Assembly (NCBI RefSeq): GCF_001457475.1
Contig: NZ_LN831029.1
Location: forward strand, 5,022,001-5,086,000
DNA length: 64,000 bases
Source: Achromobacter xylosoxidans
GTDB taxonomy: Bacteria; Pseudomonadota; Gammaproteobacteria; Burkholderiales; Burkholderiaceae_B
Direction: 5' to 3'
The position numbers and the translations under genes are program-made. The notes under the pieces are model-generated. The model saw only the letters and a program-made list of their open reading frames with translations, was not told the DNA's origin and ran no database searches. Of this stretch, positions 9,740-19,543 are shown in pieces; position 1 is the stretch's first letter, and each line of letters begins with the position of its first letter.

Positions 9740-10693
9740 TCAGGCCGGCGCGGCAGGCGCGGCGGCGTCGTCCGGCGCCAACAGCGTGAACGCGTCCGGC
9801 CCCGCCCGCCGCGCCATGGCGTCGAGAATGCGCTGAACCAGTTCGGGCACCAGCGGGTGCGGCGGCTGGCCGGCCAGCGTGGCCATGCCCACGCAGTAGT
9901 CGATGCGCGGCCGGAACGGCCGGCAGACGATGCCCATGTCCTGGCACAGGCGCGCGAACAGGCCGTTGACGATCGACACGCCGATGCCCTGCGCCGCCAG
10001 CCGGCAGGCCATTTCCACCGAATGCACCTCGGCCTTGATCTGCGGCATCATGCGGCCCTGCCGGAAGGCCTGGTCGATCTGCAGGCGCAGCGAACGCTGC
10101 CGGCCCAGCAGCACCAGGTCGACGCCGATCAGGTCGGCCGGGCCGATCTCGTCCAGCGCCTGCAACGGATGGCCCGGCGGCATGATGCAGACCGCCTCGG
10201 TCGCCAGCCGCCGCAACATGGCCAGGCCCGAATTCATCGGCGGCGAGCGCACCAGCGCCAGGTCGGCCTCGCGCCCCAGCACCGCCACTTCGCTGGTTTC
10301 GTAGGTGCCCACCAGCACTTCCAGCGCGACGTCGGGATGGTCGGCCAGGAACGATTCGACCACGGCGGGCATGACCGACTGCGCCACCGTGCTGGGCAGC
10401 TGCACGCGGATCAGCGTGCGCCGCTGCCCGCCCAGCCGCAACTGGTTGACGTGGCGCTGCAGCGACTCGGCGTCCGAGATCATGTTCTGCACGTCGGGCA
10501 GCAGCGATTCGGCCTCGGCGGTGGGATGCAACCGACCCTTGCGACGCACGAACAGCGGCACGCCCAGGTCGGTCTCGAACTGGCTCAGCAGGCGGCTGAC
10601 GGCCGGCTGCGACGAACCCAGCCGCTGCGCGGCTTCGATGGTCGAGCCGGTGGTCATGAAGGCGAGGAAAGCCTCGAGCTGCTTGAAATTCAT
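9740..10693 (-). CDS. LysR-type transcriptional regulator
   Basis: 317-residue LysR regulator, start placed at MNFKQLEAF (10693), the normal beginning of the family. The helix-turn-helix covers about 3-62 (TGSTIEAAQRLGSSQPAVSRLLSQFE), followed by a linker and the periplasmic-binding-like effector domain to about 300. It is divergent from the oligopeptide-type ABC transporter and hydrolase genes starting at 10962, across a 268-bp gap, and is the best candidate to control them. The effector is unknown. Confidence 0.92.
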   Translation of the reverse strand: MNFKQLEAFLAFMTTGSTIEAAQRLGSSQPAVSRLLSQFETDLGVPLFVRRKGRLHPTAEAESLLPDVQNMISDAESLQRHVNQLRLGGQRRTLIRVQLPSTVAQSVMPAVVESFLADHPDVALEVLVGTYETSEVAVLGREADLALVRSPPMNSGLAMLRRLATEAVCIMPPGHPLQALDEIGPADLIGVDLVLLGRQRSLRLQIDQAFRQGRMMPQIKAEVHSVEMACRLAAQGIGVSIVNGLFARLCQDMGIVCRPFRPRIDYCVGMATLAGQPPHPLVPELVQRILDAMARRAGPDAFTLLAPDDAAAPAAPA

Positions 10694-10961
10694 CCTGTCC
10701 CGCGGGGTCCGCAATATCGGCGCCGCGCGGCACGGCACGCGCGAGGCCTAGGGTTAACACCAAATTTCTCGTCATTCACATAGCCATATGCCGCCTTCGC
10801 ATACGGTTGCCAGTCGGGCGCGATGGATCGAACATTCCGCCCATCCGGATTCTCGCCATTCATGAATCCGCAATCAATACGCGATATCGCCGATATCTTC
10901 CGGCAAGGAGCCCCCAGATGCGCGCCGTTCCGTTCCCCGCTTCCTGTCGCCGCGAGGCGCC

Positions 10962-11936
10962 ATGACCGCGTTCATTATCCGCCGGCTGTGCCAGAGCCTG
11001 GTGATCCTGGCGCTGACCTCGCTGATCGTTTTCGCCGGCGTCTACGCCATCGGCGACCCGATCGAGATCCTGGTGCCGGCCGACGCCACGCAGGCCGAGA
11101 TCGCGCAGGCGGTGCAGTCGCTGGGCCTGGACCTGCCGCTGTACCAGCAATACCTGAAGTTCGTCGGCAACGCGCTGCACGGCGACCTGGGCACCTCGTT
11201 CGTCTTCAACCAGCCCGCCATCCAGCTGATCCTGCAACGCCTGCCGGCCACGCTGGAATTGGCCTGTGTGGCGCTGCTGCTGGCGCTGGCCATCGGCCTG
11301 CCGCTGGGCCTGGTGGCCGGCCTGAAGCCGGATTCGGCGCTGGATCGCGGCATCATGACCGGCTCGATCCTGGGCTTCAGCCTGCCGAACTTCTGGCAGG
11401 GCATCATGCTGGTGCTGATCTTCTCGGTGACGCTGGGCTGGCTGCCGTCGACCGGGCGCGGCCCCACCGGCGATATCCTCGGCATCCACACCAGCCTGGC
11501 GTCGTGGGACGGCATCCGCCACCTGATCCTGCCGGCGCTGAACCTGGCGCTGTTCAAGATCGCGCTGATCGTGCGCCTGACCCGCAGCGGCGTGCGCGAG
11601 ACGATGCCGCTGGACTACGTGAAGTTCGCCCGCGCCAAGGGCCTGCGCGAATCGCGCGTGATCTACATGCACGTGCTCAAGAACATCCTGATCCCGATTG
11701 TCACCGTGGTGGGCATGGAGTTCGGCTCGCTGATCGCCTTCGCCACCGTCACCGAAACCATCTTCGCCTGGCCCGGCGTGGGCAAGCTGATCATCGACAG
11801 CATCATGAAGTTGGACCGCCCGGTGGTGGTTGCCTACCTGCTGATCGTGGTCACCATGTTCATCGTGCTCAACCTGCTGGTGGACATCATCTATTCCGTG
11901 CTGGATCCCCGTGTCCGCGTGGGAGCCTCCGAATGA
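10962..11936 (+). CDS. dipeptide/oligopeptide-type ABC transporter permease (DppB-like)
   Basis: 324-residue inner-membrane permease. The N-terminus FIIRRLCQSLVILALTSLIVF is the usual DppB first helix, and the binding-protein-dependent transport fold carries the EAA loop near YVKFARAKGLRESRVIYMHVLKN. About six helices are visible. It is the first gene of a block of six whose members mostly overlap (ATGA or GTGA junctions): two permeases, two ATPases, a binding protein and a CocE-like hydrolase. The substrate may be a peptide, amide or ester-like compound. Confidence 0.94.
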   Translation: MTAFIIRRLCQSLVILALTSLIVFAGVYAIGDPIEILVPADATQAEIAQAVQSLGLDLPLYQQYLKFVGNALHGDLGTSFVFNQPAIQLILQRLPATLELACVALLLALAIGLPLGLVAGLKPDSALDRGIMTGSILGFSLPNFWQGIMLVLIFSVTLGWLPSTGRGPTGDILGIHTSLASWDGIRHLILPALNLALFKIALIVRLTRSGVRETMPLDYVKFARAKGLRESRVIYMHVLKNILIPIVTVVGMEFGSLIAFATVTETIFAWPGVGKLIIDSIMKLDRPVVVAYLLIVVTMFIVLNLLVDIIYSVLDPRVRVGASE

Positions 11937-12838
11937 CATTGCTTGCGAAAAAATGGCTGCCCGGCCGCGACACCACTTTCGGCCAGGCGCTGCACGGCGT
12001 GCTGGACAGCCGCCCCGCGACGCTGGCCGCGATCATCTTCCTGCTGCTGGTGCTGGCCGCGCTGCTGGCGCCGTGGATCGCGCCGCAGAACCCGTATGAC
12101 CTGGCCGCCATCACCATCCTGGACGGCCGCATGCCGCCGGGCAGCCAGGGCATCTATGGCGACATCTACTGGGCCGGCACCGACGCCCAGGGCCGCGACA
12201 TGCTGTCGGCCATGATGTATGGCCTGCGCACCAGCCTTTCCGTGGGCGTGCTGAGCGGCCTGTTCGCCATGGCCGTGGGCACCGTGCTGGGCCTGACGGC
12301 GGCGTATTTCGGCGGCCGCATCGATGCGCTGATCATGCGCCTGGTGGACCTGATGCTGGGTTTCCCGACCATCCTGGTGGCGCTGATGATGCTGGCCATC
12401 CTGGGCCAGGGCGTGGACAAGGTGATCCTGGCGCTGGTGGTGGTGCAGTGGGCCTACTTCGCCCGCGCGGTGCGCGCCACCGCCGTGGTCGAGCGCCGCA
12501 AGGAATACATGGAGGCGGCGCTGTGCCTGGGGCTGAGCCACCGGCGCGCGCTGTTCAGCCAGTTGCTGCCGAACTGCATCCCGCCGGTCATCGTCATCGC
12601 CATGATCCAGACCGCCAACGCCATCGCCGCCGAGGCCACGCTCAGCTTCCTGGGCATCGGCCTGCCGGTCACCGAGCCGTCGCTGGGCCTGTTGATCGCC
12701 AACGGCTACCAGCAGATGCTGGCCGGCCTGTACTGGATCAGCGTGTTTCCCGGCCTGCTGCTGCTGACCGTGGTCTTCACCATGAACATCGTGGGCGACC
12801 GCGTCCGCGAGGCGCTCAACCCGCGCCTGCAGAAATAG
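11933..12838 (+). CDS. dipeptide/oligopeptide-type ABC transporter permease (DppC-like)
   Basis: 301-residue second permease subunit. The ATG at 11933 overlaps the stop of the preceding permease (ATGA), giving translational coupling. DppC features are the N-terminal OppC-type helix (TLAAIIFLLLVLAALLAPWIAP), a periplasmic segment containing YWAGTDAQGRDMLSAMMYGLRTSL, and the EAA loop EYMEAALCLGLSHRRALFSQLLPN. It ends with GDRVREALNPRLQ, a common DppC terminus. With DppB it forms the membrane channel. Confidence 0.95.
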   Translation: MTLLAKKWLPGRDTTFGQALHGVLDSRPATLAAIIFLLLVLAALLAPWIAPQNPYDLAAITILDGRMPPGSQGIYGDIYWAGTDAQGRDMLSAMMYGLRTSLSVGVLSGLFAMAVGTVLGLTAAYFGGRIDALIMRLVDLMLGFPTILVALMMLAILGQGVDKVILALVVVQWAYFARAVRATAVVERRKEYMEAALCLGLSHRRALFSQLLPNCIPPVIVIAMIQTANAIAAEATLSFLGIGLPVTEPSLGLLIANGYQQMLAGLYWISVFPGLLLLTVVFTMNIVGDRVREALNPRLQK

Positions 12839-12846
12839 GAAGCGCC

Positions 12847-13830
12847 ATGCAATCGGCAACCCCCACCCTATCCGTGCGCAACCTGCGCACCTGGTTCCAC
12901 ACCCGCGCCGGCCTGGTGCGGGCGGTGGACGACGTCAGCTTCGACGTCCATCCCGGCGAGATCCTGGGCCTGGTCGGCGAGTCCGGCTCGGGCAAGTCCA
13001 TCACCGGCTTTTCCATCCTGGGCCTGATCGATCCGCCCGGGCGCATCGACGGCGGCCAGATCCTGTTCAAGGGCACCGACCTGGCGACGCTGTCGCGCGA
13101 AGAACTGCGCCAGCTGCGCGGCAACCGCATCGCCATGGTGTTCCAGGATCCGATGATGACGCTGAACCCGGTGTTCCGCATCGAGACCCAGATGGTCGAG
13201 ACGGTGCTGAGCCACGAGCGCTGCAGCCGCAAGGCGGCCCGGGACCGCGCCCGCGACACGCTGGCCGCGGTCGGCATCCCCTCGCCGGCCGAGCGCCTGA
13301 AGGCCTATCCGCACCAGCTGTCGGGCGGCATGCGCCAGCGCGTGGCGATCGCCATCGCCATGCTGCACAAGCCCGACCTGATCATCGCCGACGAGCCGAC
13401 CACGGCGCTGGACGTCACCATCCAGGCGCAGATCCTGGCCGAGATGCAGAAGCTGTGCGCCGAGACCGGCACCGCCATGGTGTGGGTCAGCCACGACCTG
13501 GCGGTGGTGGCGGGCCTGGCCGACCGCGTCTGTGTGATGTACGCCGGCCGCGTGGTCGAGTCCGGCGGCACCGACGACATCCTCGATCGTCCGCGCCATC
13601 CCTACACCATCGGCCTGATCGGCTCGGTGCCCAGCAACGAGCACACCGGCGACCGCCTGTACCAGATCCCCGGCATGGCGCCGTCGCCGCTGGCGCTGCC
13701 GGCCGGCTGCGCCTTCAACCCGCGCTGCGGCCATGCGACCGAGCGCTGCCGCGCCGAACAGCCGCCGCTGGAGGCCGCCGGCGGCCGCGGCCTGCGCTGT
13801 TTCCATCCCCAGACAGGAGCCCTTTCGTGA
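12847..13830 (+). CDS. oligopeptide-type ABC transporter ATP-binding protein (DppD-like)
   Basis: 327-residue ATPase. Walker A is [11 protein letters not shown] (about residues 43-52), the signature is [15 protein letters not shown] and Walker B is [12 protein letters not shown]; the H-loop lies in [18 protein letters not shown]. The C-terminal oligopeptide extension, with paired cysteines ([15 protein letters not shown]), marks the Dpp/Opp class. It starts 8 bp after dppC and overlaps the next ATPase. It energises import of the ligand captured by the binding protein encoded at 14858. Confidence 0.95.
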   Translation: MQSATPTLSVRNLRTWFHTRAGLVRAVDDVSFDVHPGEILGLVGESGSGKSITGFSILGLIDPPGRIDGGQILFKGTDLATLSREELRQLRGNRIAMVFQDPMMTLNPVFRIETQMVETVLSHERCSRKAARDRARDTLAAVGIPSPAERLKAYPHQLSGGMRQRVAIAIAMLHKPDLIIADEPTTALDVTIQAQILAEMQKLCAETGTAMVWVSHDLAVVAGLADRVCVMYAGRVVESGGTDDILDRPRHPYTIGLIGSVPSNEHTGDRLYQIPGMAPSPLALPAGCAFNPRCGHATERCRAEQPPLEAAGGRGLRCFHPQTGALS

Positions 13831-14861
13831 GCCCGACGATCCTGATGCAGGCCAACCAGGTGTCGCGCCTGTTCGTGAAGCGGCCCGACTACGCCGAACG
13901 CCTGGCCGGCCTGCTGGGCGCCAAGGTCGCCTCGCACACCGTGCACGCGGTCGATCGCGTCGACCTGACCATCCACCAGGGCGAAGTGGTCGGCCTGGTG
14001 GGCGAGTCCGGCTGCGGCAAGTCGACGCTGGGCCGGGTGCTGGCGGGCATCCTGCCGGCCACCACGGGCAGCATCCAGACCCCGGCCGGCGAACTGTCCG
14101 CCCTGACCGGCCGCGCCGCGCACGCGCAGCGCATGGCCACGCAGATGATCTTCCAGGACCCGATGTCCTCGCTCAATCCGCGCAAGCGGGTGCGCGACAT
14201 CATCGGCGAGGCGCCGCTGGCCAACGGCATCATCGCGCGCCGCGACTACGACGACTACGTGGTGCAGGTGATGCGGCGCGTGGGGCTGGACCCGGACTAC
14301 CGCAACCGCTTTCCGCACCAGTTCTCGGGCGGCCAGCGCCAGCGCGTGGGCATCGGCCGGGCGCTGGCGGTCAAGCCGGGCTTCCTGATCTGCGACGAGT
14401 CGATCGCGGCATTGGACGTGTCGATCCAGGCGCAGATCCTGAACCTCTTCATGGACCTGCGGCAGGACCTGGGCCTGACCTATCTCTTCATCAGCCACGA
14501 CCTGGGGGTGGTGCGGCGCATCAGCGACCGCACCGTCATCATGTACCTGGGCCGCGTGGTCGAGTCGGGCCCCACCGCCGAGGTGTTCGCCGCGCCGCGC
14601 CATCCCTACACCCAGGCCCTGCTGCAGGAAGTGCCGCGGCTGTCGAACCGCAAGCGGCGTTTTCACGCCATCAAGGGCGAGATCCCGTCGCCGCTGAATC
14701 CGCCGCCCGGCTGCCATTTCCATCCGCGCTGCCCGCAGGCCATGGCGCGATGCAAGGCCGAACAACCGCTGCTGCGCGTCACGGCCGACGGCCACCAGGC
14801 CGCCTGTCACCTGCTCGACGGCGCCGGCGCCGCGCGCCCACAAGGAACCTCCGCCGCATGA
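13827..14861 (+). CDS. oligopeptide-type ABC transporter ATP-binding protein (DppF-like)
   Basis: 344-residue second ATPase. I place the start at the GTG at 13827, which overlaps the previous stop (GTGA) and has AGGAG about 10 bp upstream; an internal ATG (LMQANQ) is the alternative. Walker A is GLVGESGCGKST, the signature FSGGQRQRVGIGRAL, and the Walker B line LICDESIAALDVSIQ has Ser where many relatives have Pro. The C-terminal PPPGCHFHPRCPQAMARC motif again marks the oligopeptide class. Confidence 0.94.
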   Translation: MSPTILMQANQVSRLFVKRPDYAERLAGLLGAKVASHTVHAVDRVDLTIHQGEVVGLVGESGCGKSTLGRVLAGILPATTGSIQTPAGELSALTGRAAHAQRMATQMIFQDPMSSLNPRKRVRDIIGEAPLANGIIARRDYDDYVVQVMRRVGLDPDYRNRFPHQFSGGQRQRVGIGRALAVKPGFLICDESIAALDVSIQAQILNLFMDLRQDLGLTYLFISHDLGVVRRISDRTVIMYLGRVVESGPTAEVFAAPRHPYTQALLQEVPRLSNRKRRFHAIKGEIPSPLNPPPGCHFHPRCPQAMARCKAEQPLLRVTADGHQAACHLLDGAGAARPQGTSAA

Positions 14862-16453
14862 ATCCCCTGCTTACCCCGATCCGCCGCGGCGCCGCGGCGC
14901 TGGCCCTGCTGGCGCTGCTGGCCGGCGCCGCGCCCGCCGTGGCGCGGCCGCTGCTGACCATCGGCCATTCCAGCGAACCGTCGTCGATGGACCCGCTGTT
15001 CTCGCGCACCGGCAACAACCAGGCCGCGGCCGAGAACATCTTCGAACGGTTGGTCTCCACCGACGAGAACATGCAGATGCGGCCGGGCCTGGCCCTGTCG
15101 TGGCGGGTGCTGGCGCCCGACACCTGGGAGATCAGGCTGCGGCCCGGCGTGCGCTTCCATGACGGCACGCCGTTCAGCGCCGACGACGTGGTGTTCTCGC
15201 TGGAACGCGCGCCCAAGGTGCCCAACAGTCCGGCGCCCTTCAGCGGCGCGGTGCGCTCCATCGCCGCGGTCGAGGTGGTCGACCCGCTGACCCTGCGCAT
15301 CCGCACCAAGGCGCCCACGCCGGACTTCATGGAGCAGATCGGGCTGGTCTACATGCTGTCGCGCCACGCCGCGCAAGGCAAGCGCTCGGAAGACTTCAAC
15401 AGCGGCGTGGCGGCCATCGGCACGGGCCCCTACAGGTTCGTGCGCTGGCAGCCGGGCGACAGCCTGGAGCTGGCGCGCAACGAGACCTACTGGGGCGCGC
15501 GGCCGGACTTCGACCGCGTGGTGATCCGCTACATCGCCAACGACGCGGCGCGCATCTCGGCGCTGCTGTCGGGCACGGTCGACCTGATCGACAGCGTGCC
15601 GCCGACGGATGCCAGGACGCTCGAGGGCAAGGCCGGCTACACGCTCTATCGCTCGCCGTCGGCGCGCCTGATCTACCTGGCGCTGGACTCGGCGCGCGAC
15701 GCCAGCCCGTTCGTCACCGACGCGCAGGGCAAGCCGATGACGGTCAATCCACTCAAGGACGCGCGGGTGCGCCAGGCGATCTCGAAGATGTTCATGCGCG
15801 GCCCGATCACCGAACGCCTGCTCAGCGGCGCCGGCGTGCCGGCCGGGCAGATGGTGCCCGAGGGCCTGGGCGGCCACAGCCCCAACCTGCCCGCGCCCGC
15901 CTACGACCTGGAAGGCGCGCGCGCCCTGCTGGCCCAGGCCGGCTATCCGCAAGGCTTCGGCCTGACGCTGCACTCATCCAACGACCGCTTCGCCGGCGAC
16001 AGCGACCTGGCCCAGGCGCTGGCGCAGATGATGGCGCGCGCCGGCCTGCGCATCAACGGCGTGGTGACCCAGCCCTACAACGTCTATGCCGGCGCCAGCG
16101 GCAAGCAGCAGTACAGCGCCTTCATCTTCTCGTACGGCAACAGCACCGGCGATTCGTCGAACGGCCTGACCAACGTGCTGGCCACCTACGACAAGGCCGC
16201 CGGCACCGGCGCCTTCAACCGCGCGCGCTACTCCAACCCGGCGGTGGACCGCCTGCTGGCGCGGGCCGCCGTGGAGTTCGACCCGGCGCAACGCGACGCC
16301 CTGCTGCGCCAGGCCGCCGAGGCCGCCTTCAACGACGTCGGCATCGTGCCGCTGTATTTCCCGGTGGCCTTCTGGGCCGCGCGCGACGGCACCGTCATGC
16401 GCGCCAACAAGCTCGAACGCACCTCCATGCTGTACATACAGGAAGCAAAATGA
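14858..16453 (+). CDS. oligopeptide-type ABC transporter periplasmic binding protein
   Basis: 531-residue family 5 solute-binding protein. The ATG at 14858 overlaps the upstream stop. A Sec signal peptide (about residues 1-28, ending AVA) has no lipobox, so the protein is free in the periplasm. Typical blocks are EPSSMDPLFSRTGNNQ, the GVRFHDGTPFSADDVVFSLER motif, NSGVAAIGTGPYRFVRW and ALLAQAGYPQGFGLTL. Its gene is fused by overlap to the CocE-like hydrolase gene, so the ligand may be a substrate of that enzyme. Confidence 0.95.
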   Translation: MNPLLTPIRRGAAALALLALLAGAAPAVARPLLTIGHSSEPSSMDPLFSRTGNNQAAAENIFERLVSTDENMQMRPGLALSWRVLAPDTWEIRLRPGVRFHDGTPFSADDVVFSLERAPKVPNSPAPFSGAVRSIAAVEVVDPLTLRIRTKAPTPDFMEQIGLVYMLSRHAAQGKRSEDFNSGVAAIGTGPYRFVRWQPGDSLELARNETYWGARPDFDRVVIRYIANDAARISALLSGTVDLIDSVPPTDARTLEGKAGYTLYRSPSARLIYLALDSARDASPFVTDAQGKPMTVNPLKDARVRQAISKMFMRGPITERLLSGAGVPAGQMVPEGLGGHSPNLPAPAYDLEGARALLAQAGYPQGFGLTLHSSNDRFAGDSDLAQALAQMMARAGLRINGVVTQPYNVYAGASGKQQYSAFIFSYGNSTGDSSNGLTNVLATYDKAAGTGAFNRARYSNPAVDRLLARAAVEFDPAQRDALLRQAAEAAFNDVGIVPLYFPVAFWAARDGTVMRANKLERTSMLYIQEAK

Positions 16454-18348
16454 CCGCCCCCGAAGTTTCTCCCGCCGCGCTGCTGGCGGACCAGATGGTG
16501 CGCATGCGCGACGGCGTGCGCCTGGCCACCGACGTGCACCTGCCGGCCGGCTACCGGCCCGGCCTGGACGCGCCGCTGCCCGTGATCCTGGAGCGCACGC
16601 CCTATGGCAAGGCGGAGGTGTCGCGCTCCGAGCAGATCGACGGCCGGCTCGGCGTGCCGCGGCCCGAGGTGGCGCGCTATTTCACCGCGCACGGTTTCGC
16701 CGTGGTGTTCCAGGACTGCCGCGGCCGCTACGGCTCGGAAGGCCAGTTCACCAAGTACCTGTCGGAAGGCCCGGACGGCTTCGACACGCTGGCGTGGATC
16801 ATGCAACAGCCGTGGTGCAACGGCCGCATCGGCACCATGGGCCTGTCGTACGCCGCGCACACGCAAATGGCGCTGGCCTGCCTGAACCCGCCGGGCCTGG
16901 CCTGCATGGTGCTGGACTCGGGCGGGTTTTCCAACGGCTACCAGTGCGGCATCCGCCAATCCGGCGCGTTCGAGCTGAAGCAGGCCACCTGGGCCTACAA
17001 GCAGGCCAAGCTGAGCCCCGCCGCGCAGCAGGACCCGCTGGTGCTGGCCGCGCTCGAGGCCGAGGACATCCGCCAGTGGTTCACGCGCATGCCGTGGCGT
17101 CCCGGCCATTCGCCGCTGGCCAGCGTGCCCGAATACGAGGACTACCTGTTCGAGCAATGGCGCGCCGATACCTTCGACGAGTCCTGGCGCCAGCTGGGCA
17201 TCTACGCCCAGGGCTACTACGACGCGATTCCCGACATCCCGGTGGCGCTGATGTCCAGCTGGTACGACGCCTACGTGCGCACCACCCTGGAGAACTACGC
17301 CGGCCTGACGCAGGGCCGGCAGTCGCCAGTCCGGCTCATCATGGGGCCATGGCTACATGGCGACCGCAACACCACCCACAGCGGCGACGCCGAATTCGGT
17401 CCGCGCGCGGCCTTCGACGGCAACCTGGCGCGGCACTGGCTGGACTTCCGGCTGGCGTGGTTCCAGCGCTGGCTGCAGGATGCGCCGGCGGGCGCCGCGC
17501 CGGACCCGGCCGCGCGCCTGTTCCTGATGGGCGGCGGCAGCGGCGCGCGCGACGCGCAGGGCCGCTTCGACCACGGCGGCGCCTGGATCCAGGCCGACGC
17601 CTGGCCGGTGCCGCAGGCCCGCGCCACCGCCTTCTACCTGCACGCCGACGGCCGCCTGGATCAACGGTCGCCGGCGGACGCGGCGGGCCGGTTGCGCTAC
17701 CAGTACGACCCACGCAATCCGGTGCCCACGATCGGCGGCGCGCTGACCTCGGGCCAGCCGGTGTTCGAGGGCGGCGGCTTCGACCAGCGCGAGGATGCGC
17801 GCTTCTTCGGCGTGCGCCAGCCCGGCCTGCCGCTGGCCGCGCGCGACGACGTGCTGGTGTTCCAGACCGAACCGCTGCCGGAGGATCTGGCGGTGGCCGG
17901 GCCGGTGAGCGTCAAGCTGTACGTGTCGTCCGACTGCCCCGACACCGACTTCACCGCCAAGCTGATCGACGTCTATCCGCCCAGCGCCGACTACCCGCAG
18001 GGCTATGCGCTGAACCTGACCGACGGCATCTTCCGCTGCCGCTTCCATGAAGGCTGGGACGAAGCGCGGCCGCTGACGCCGGGCAAGGTCTACGAGATCA
18101 CCATCGAACCGTTCGCCACCTGCAATCTGTTCCAGCGCGGCCACCGCATCCGCCTGGACATCTCCAGCAGCAACTTCCCGAAGTACGACGTCAACCCGAA
18201 CAGCGGCGAATCGGCCGCCGACGCCCGCGAAAAGCGCATCGCGCTGAACACGGTGCACCTGTCGGCCGCGCATCCGTCCAGCGTCACGCTGTGCGTGGCC
18301 GCGCCGCGGGACCTGGCGCCGCTGCCCGCGCATGGGGCCCTGCCATGA
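16450..18348 (+). CDS. CocE/NonD-family hydrolase (X-Pro dipeptidyl-peptidase fold)
   Basis: 632-residue serine hydrolase of the CocE / glutaryl-7-ACA acylase family, which cleaves esters or amides. The N-terminal alpha/beta-hydrolase domain has the early MRDGVRLATDVHLPAG block and the nucleophile elbow GTMGLSYAAHTQ; the likely acid is Asp in SSWYDAYVRTTLENY and the base His lies in GPWLHGDRN. A C-terminal jelly-roll domain (about 440-625) ends with GHRIRLDISSSNFPKYDVNPNSG. No signal peptide is seen, so it acts in the cytoplasm. Coupling to an ABC importer suggests that it hydrolyses the imported compound. CocE's GVSYLG motif is GLSYAA here, so the exact substrate class is open. Confidence 0.93.
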   Translation: MTAPEVSPAALLADQMVRMRDGVRLATDVHLPAGYRPGLDAPLPVILERTPYGKAEVSRSEQIDGRLGVPRPEVARYFTAHGFAVVFQDCRGRYGSEGQFTKYLSEGPDGFDTLAWIMQQPWCNGRIGTMGLSYAAHTQMALACLNPPGLACMVLDSGGFSNGYQCGIRQSGAFELKQATWAYKQAKLSPAAQQDPLVLAALEAEDIRQWFTRMPWRPGHSPLASVPEYEDYLFEQWRADTFDESWRQLGIYAQGYYDAIPDIPVALMSSWYDAYVRTTLENYAGLTQGRQSPVRLIMGPWLHGDRNTTHSGDAEFGPRAAFDGNLARHWLDFRLAWFQRWLQDAPAGAAPDPAARLFLMGGGSGARDAQGRFDHGGAWIQADAWPVPQARATAFYLHADGRLDQRSPADAAGRLRYQYDPRNPVPTIGGALTSGQPVFEGGGFDQREDARFFGVRQPGLPLAARDDVLVFQTEPLPEDLAVAGPVSVKLYVSSDCPDTDFTAKLIDVYPPSADYPQGYALNLTDGIFRCRFHEGWDEARPLTPGKVYEITIEPFATCNLFQRGHRIRLDISSSNFPKYDVNPNSGESAADAREKRIALNTVHLSAAHPSSVTLCVAAPRDLAPLPAHGALP

Positions 18349-18390
18349 CCCGTTAGCGCCCGGCCCCGACAACCGCTTGCTTCATCCTTT

Positions 18391-18424
18391 GCCGCCGGCA
18401 CGCCGGCGGCAGGGGCTTCTTTTG
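18391..18424 (+). terminator. intrinsic terminator after the ABC-hydrolase operon
   Basis: GCCGCCGGC and GCCGGCGGC form a GC-rich hairpin at 18391-18410, followed by AGGGGCTTCTTTT. It separates the six-gene operon from the porin gene. Confidence 0.65.
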
Positions 18425-18456
18425 TCCAATGCCATACCAATCGAGGGGATCACACC

Positions 18457-19473
18457 ATGAAAAGAATCATCCGCCACCGCCGAGTCCTGGGCGCCGCCTT
18501 GGCGCTGGGATGCCTGAGTCCGGTCCAGGCCGCCGAAACCAGCAGCGTGACGCTGTATGGCCTGGTCGACCTGGGCACCACCTACGAACGCAAGGACGGC
18601 GCGTCCAGCCTGCGCCAGAAAAGCGGCAACCAATCGGGCTCGCGCTGGGGCCTGCGCGGCTCCGAGGACCTGGGCAATGGCTACAAGGCGGTGTTCCGCC
18701 TGGAGAGCGGCTTCAATGCCAACAACGGCACCCAGGCGCAGGGCCGCATGTTCGGCCGCTGGGCCTACGTCGGCCTGGCCGGCGGCTTCGGCGAAGTGCG
18801 GCTGGGGCGCCAGTGGGTCTACGGCTTCGAGTGGGCCGGCGTCGGCTCGCCGTTCGGCACCGGCTGGGGCCAGTCTTCCAACAACGCCAGCCTGGGCTAC
18901 AACGACGGCGACTTCGGCGCCGGCGGCCGCGTCAACAACGCGGTGTTCTATGCCACCCCGCGCCTGGGCGGCTGGCAGGCCGGGCTGGGCTACAGCTTCG
19001 AATCGCACGACGGCGAGGCCTTCGCCACCGACGCGCACGATCGCGTGCTGACCGCGGGCCTGCGCTACAACGGCGGCCCGGTGGCGGCGGCGCTGACCTA
19101 CGAGCGGCTCAATCCGAATTCGCAACTGCCGAACAAGAAGACGGCCGGCAACCTGCAAGTGGCCGGTTCGTACGACTTCGAGTGGATCAAGCTGCACGGC
19201 ACCTACGGCAACCTGCGCAACGCCAATACCGGCCCTTCGGCGGGCTACGACCGGGTCAATTCGTACCTCGCCGGCGTCAGCATGCCGACCGGCAAGGCCG
19301 GCACGCTGATGGCGTCGTACCAGCGCGCCACCAGCTCCGACATCACCGGCTGGGCCCTGGGCTACCAGCATGACCTGTCCAAGCGCACCAACCTGTACGC
19401 CTACGTCAACCGCCTGGACATCCGCGCATCGCACACGCTGCAGACCTCGGTCGGCATCCGCCATCTGTTCTGA
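18457..19473 (+). CDS. outer-membrane porin (betaproteobacterial general porin type)
   Basis: 338-residue 16-strand trimeric porin of the type common in Bordetella and Burkholderia. The signal peptide ends near VQA-AE (residue 25-26), followed by the hallmark SSVTLYGLVDLGTTYE first strand. The constriction-loop motif FGRWAYVGLAGGFGEVRLGRQ is present, and the last strand ends in Phe (GIRHLF), as required for BAM-dependent insertion. A good ribosome binding site (GAGGGGA) lies upstream. A terminator separates it from the upstream transporter operon, but a shared uptake role is plausible. Confidence 0.94.
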   Translation: MKRIIRHRRVLGAALALGCLSPVQAAETSSVTLYGLVDLGTTYERKDGASSLRQKSGNQSGSRWGLRGSEDLGNGYKAVFRLESGFNANNGTQAQGRMFGRWAYVGLAGGFGEVRLGRQWVYGFEWAGVGSPFGTGWGQSSNNASLGYNDGDFGAGGRVNNAVFYATPRLGGWQAGLGYSFESHDGEAFATDAHDRVLTAGLRYNGGPVAAALTYERLNPNSQLPNKKTAGNLQVAGSYDFEWIKLHGTYGNLRNANTGPSAGYDRVNSYLAGVSMPTGKAGTLMASYQRATSSDITGWALGYQHDLSKRTNLYAYVNRLDIRASHTLQTSVGIRHLF

Positions 19474-19477
19474 CGCG

Positions 19478-19520
19478 CGCCCCGTGGCGGCGCGGGCGCC
19501 CCCCGCGCCGCCACGGGGCG
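19478..19520. terminator. 19-bp perfect inverted repeat, probable porin/dedA convergent terminator
   Basis: CGCCCCGTGGCGGCGCGGG at 19478-19496 pairs perfectly with 19502-19520 around a 5-nt loop, 4 bp after the porin stop. There is no T tract on either side, so it may act as a strong hairpin that stabilises the mRNA end or as a Rho-assisted terminator. Confidence 0.6.
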
Positions 19521-19543
19521 GATCCGGTGCCACGCGCGCCGGC

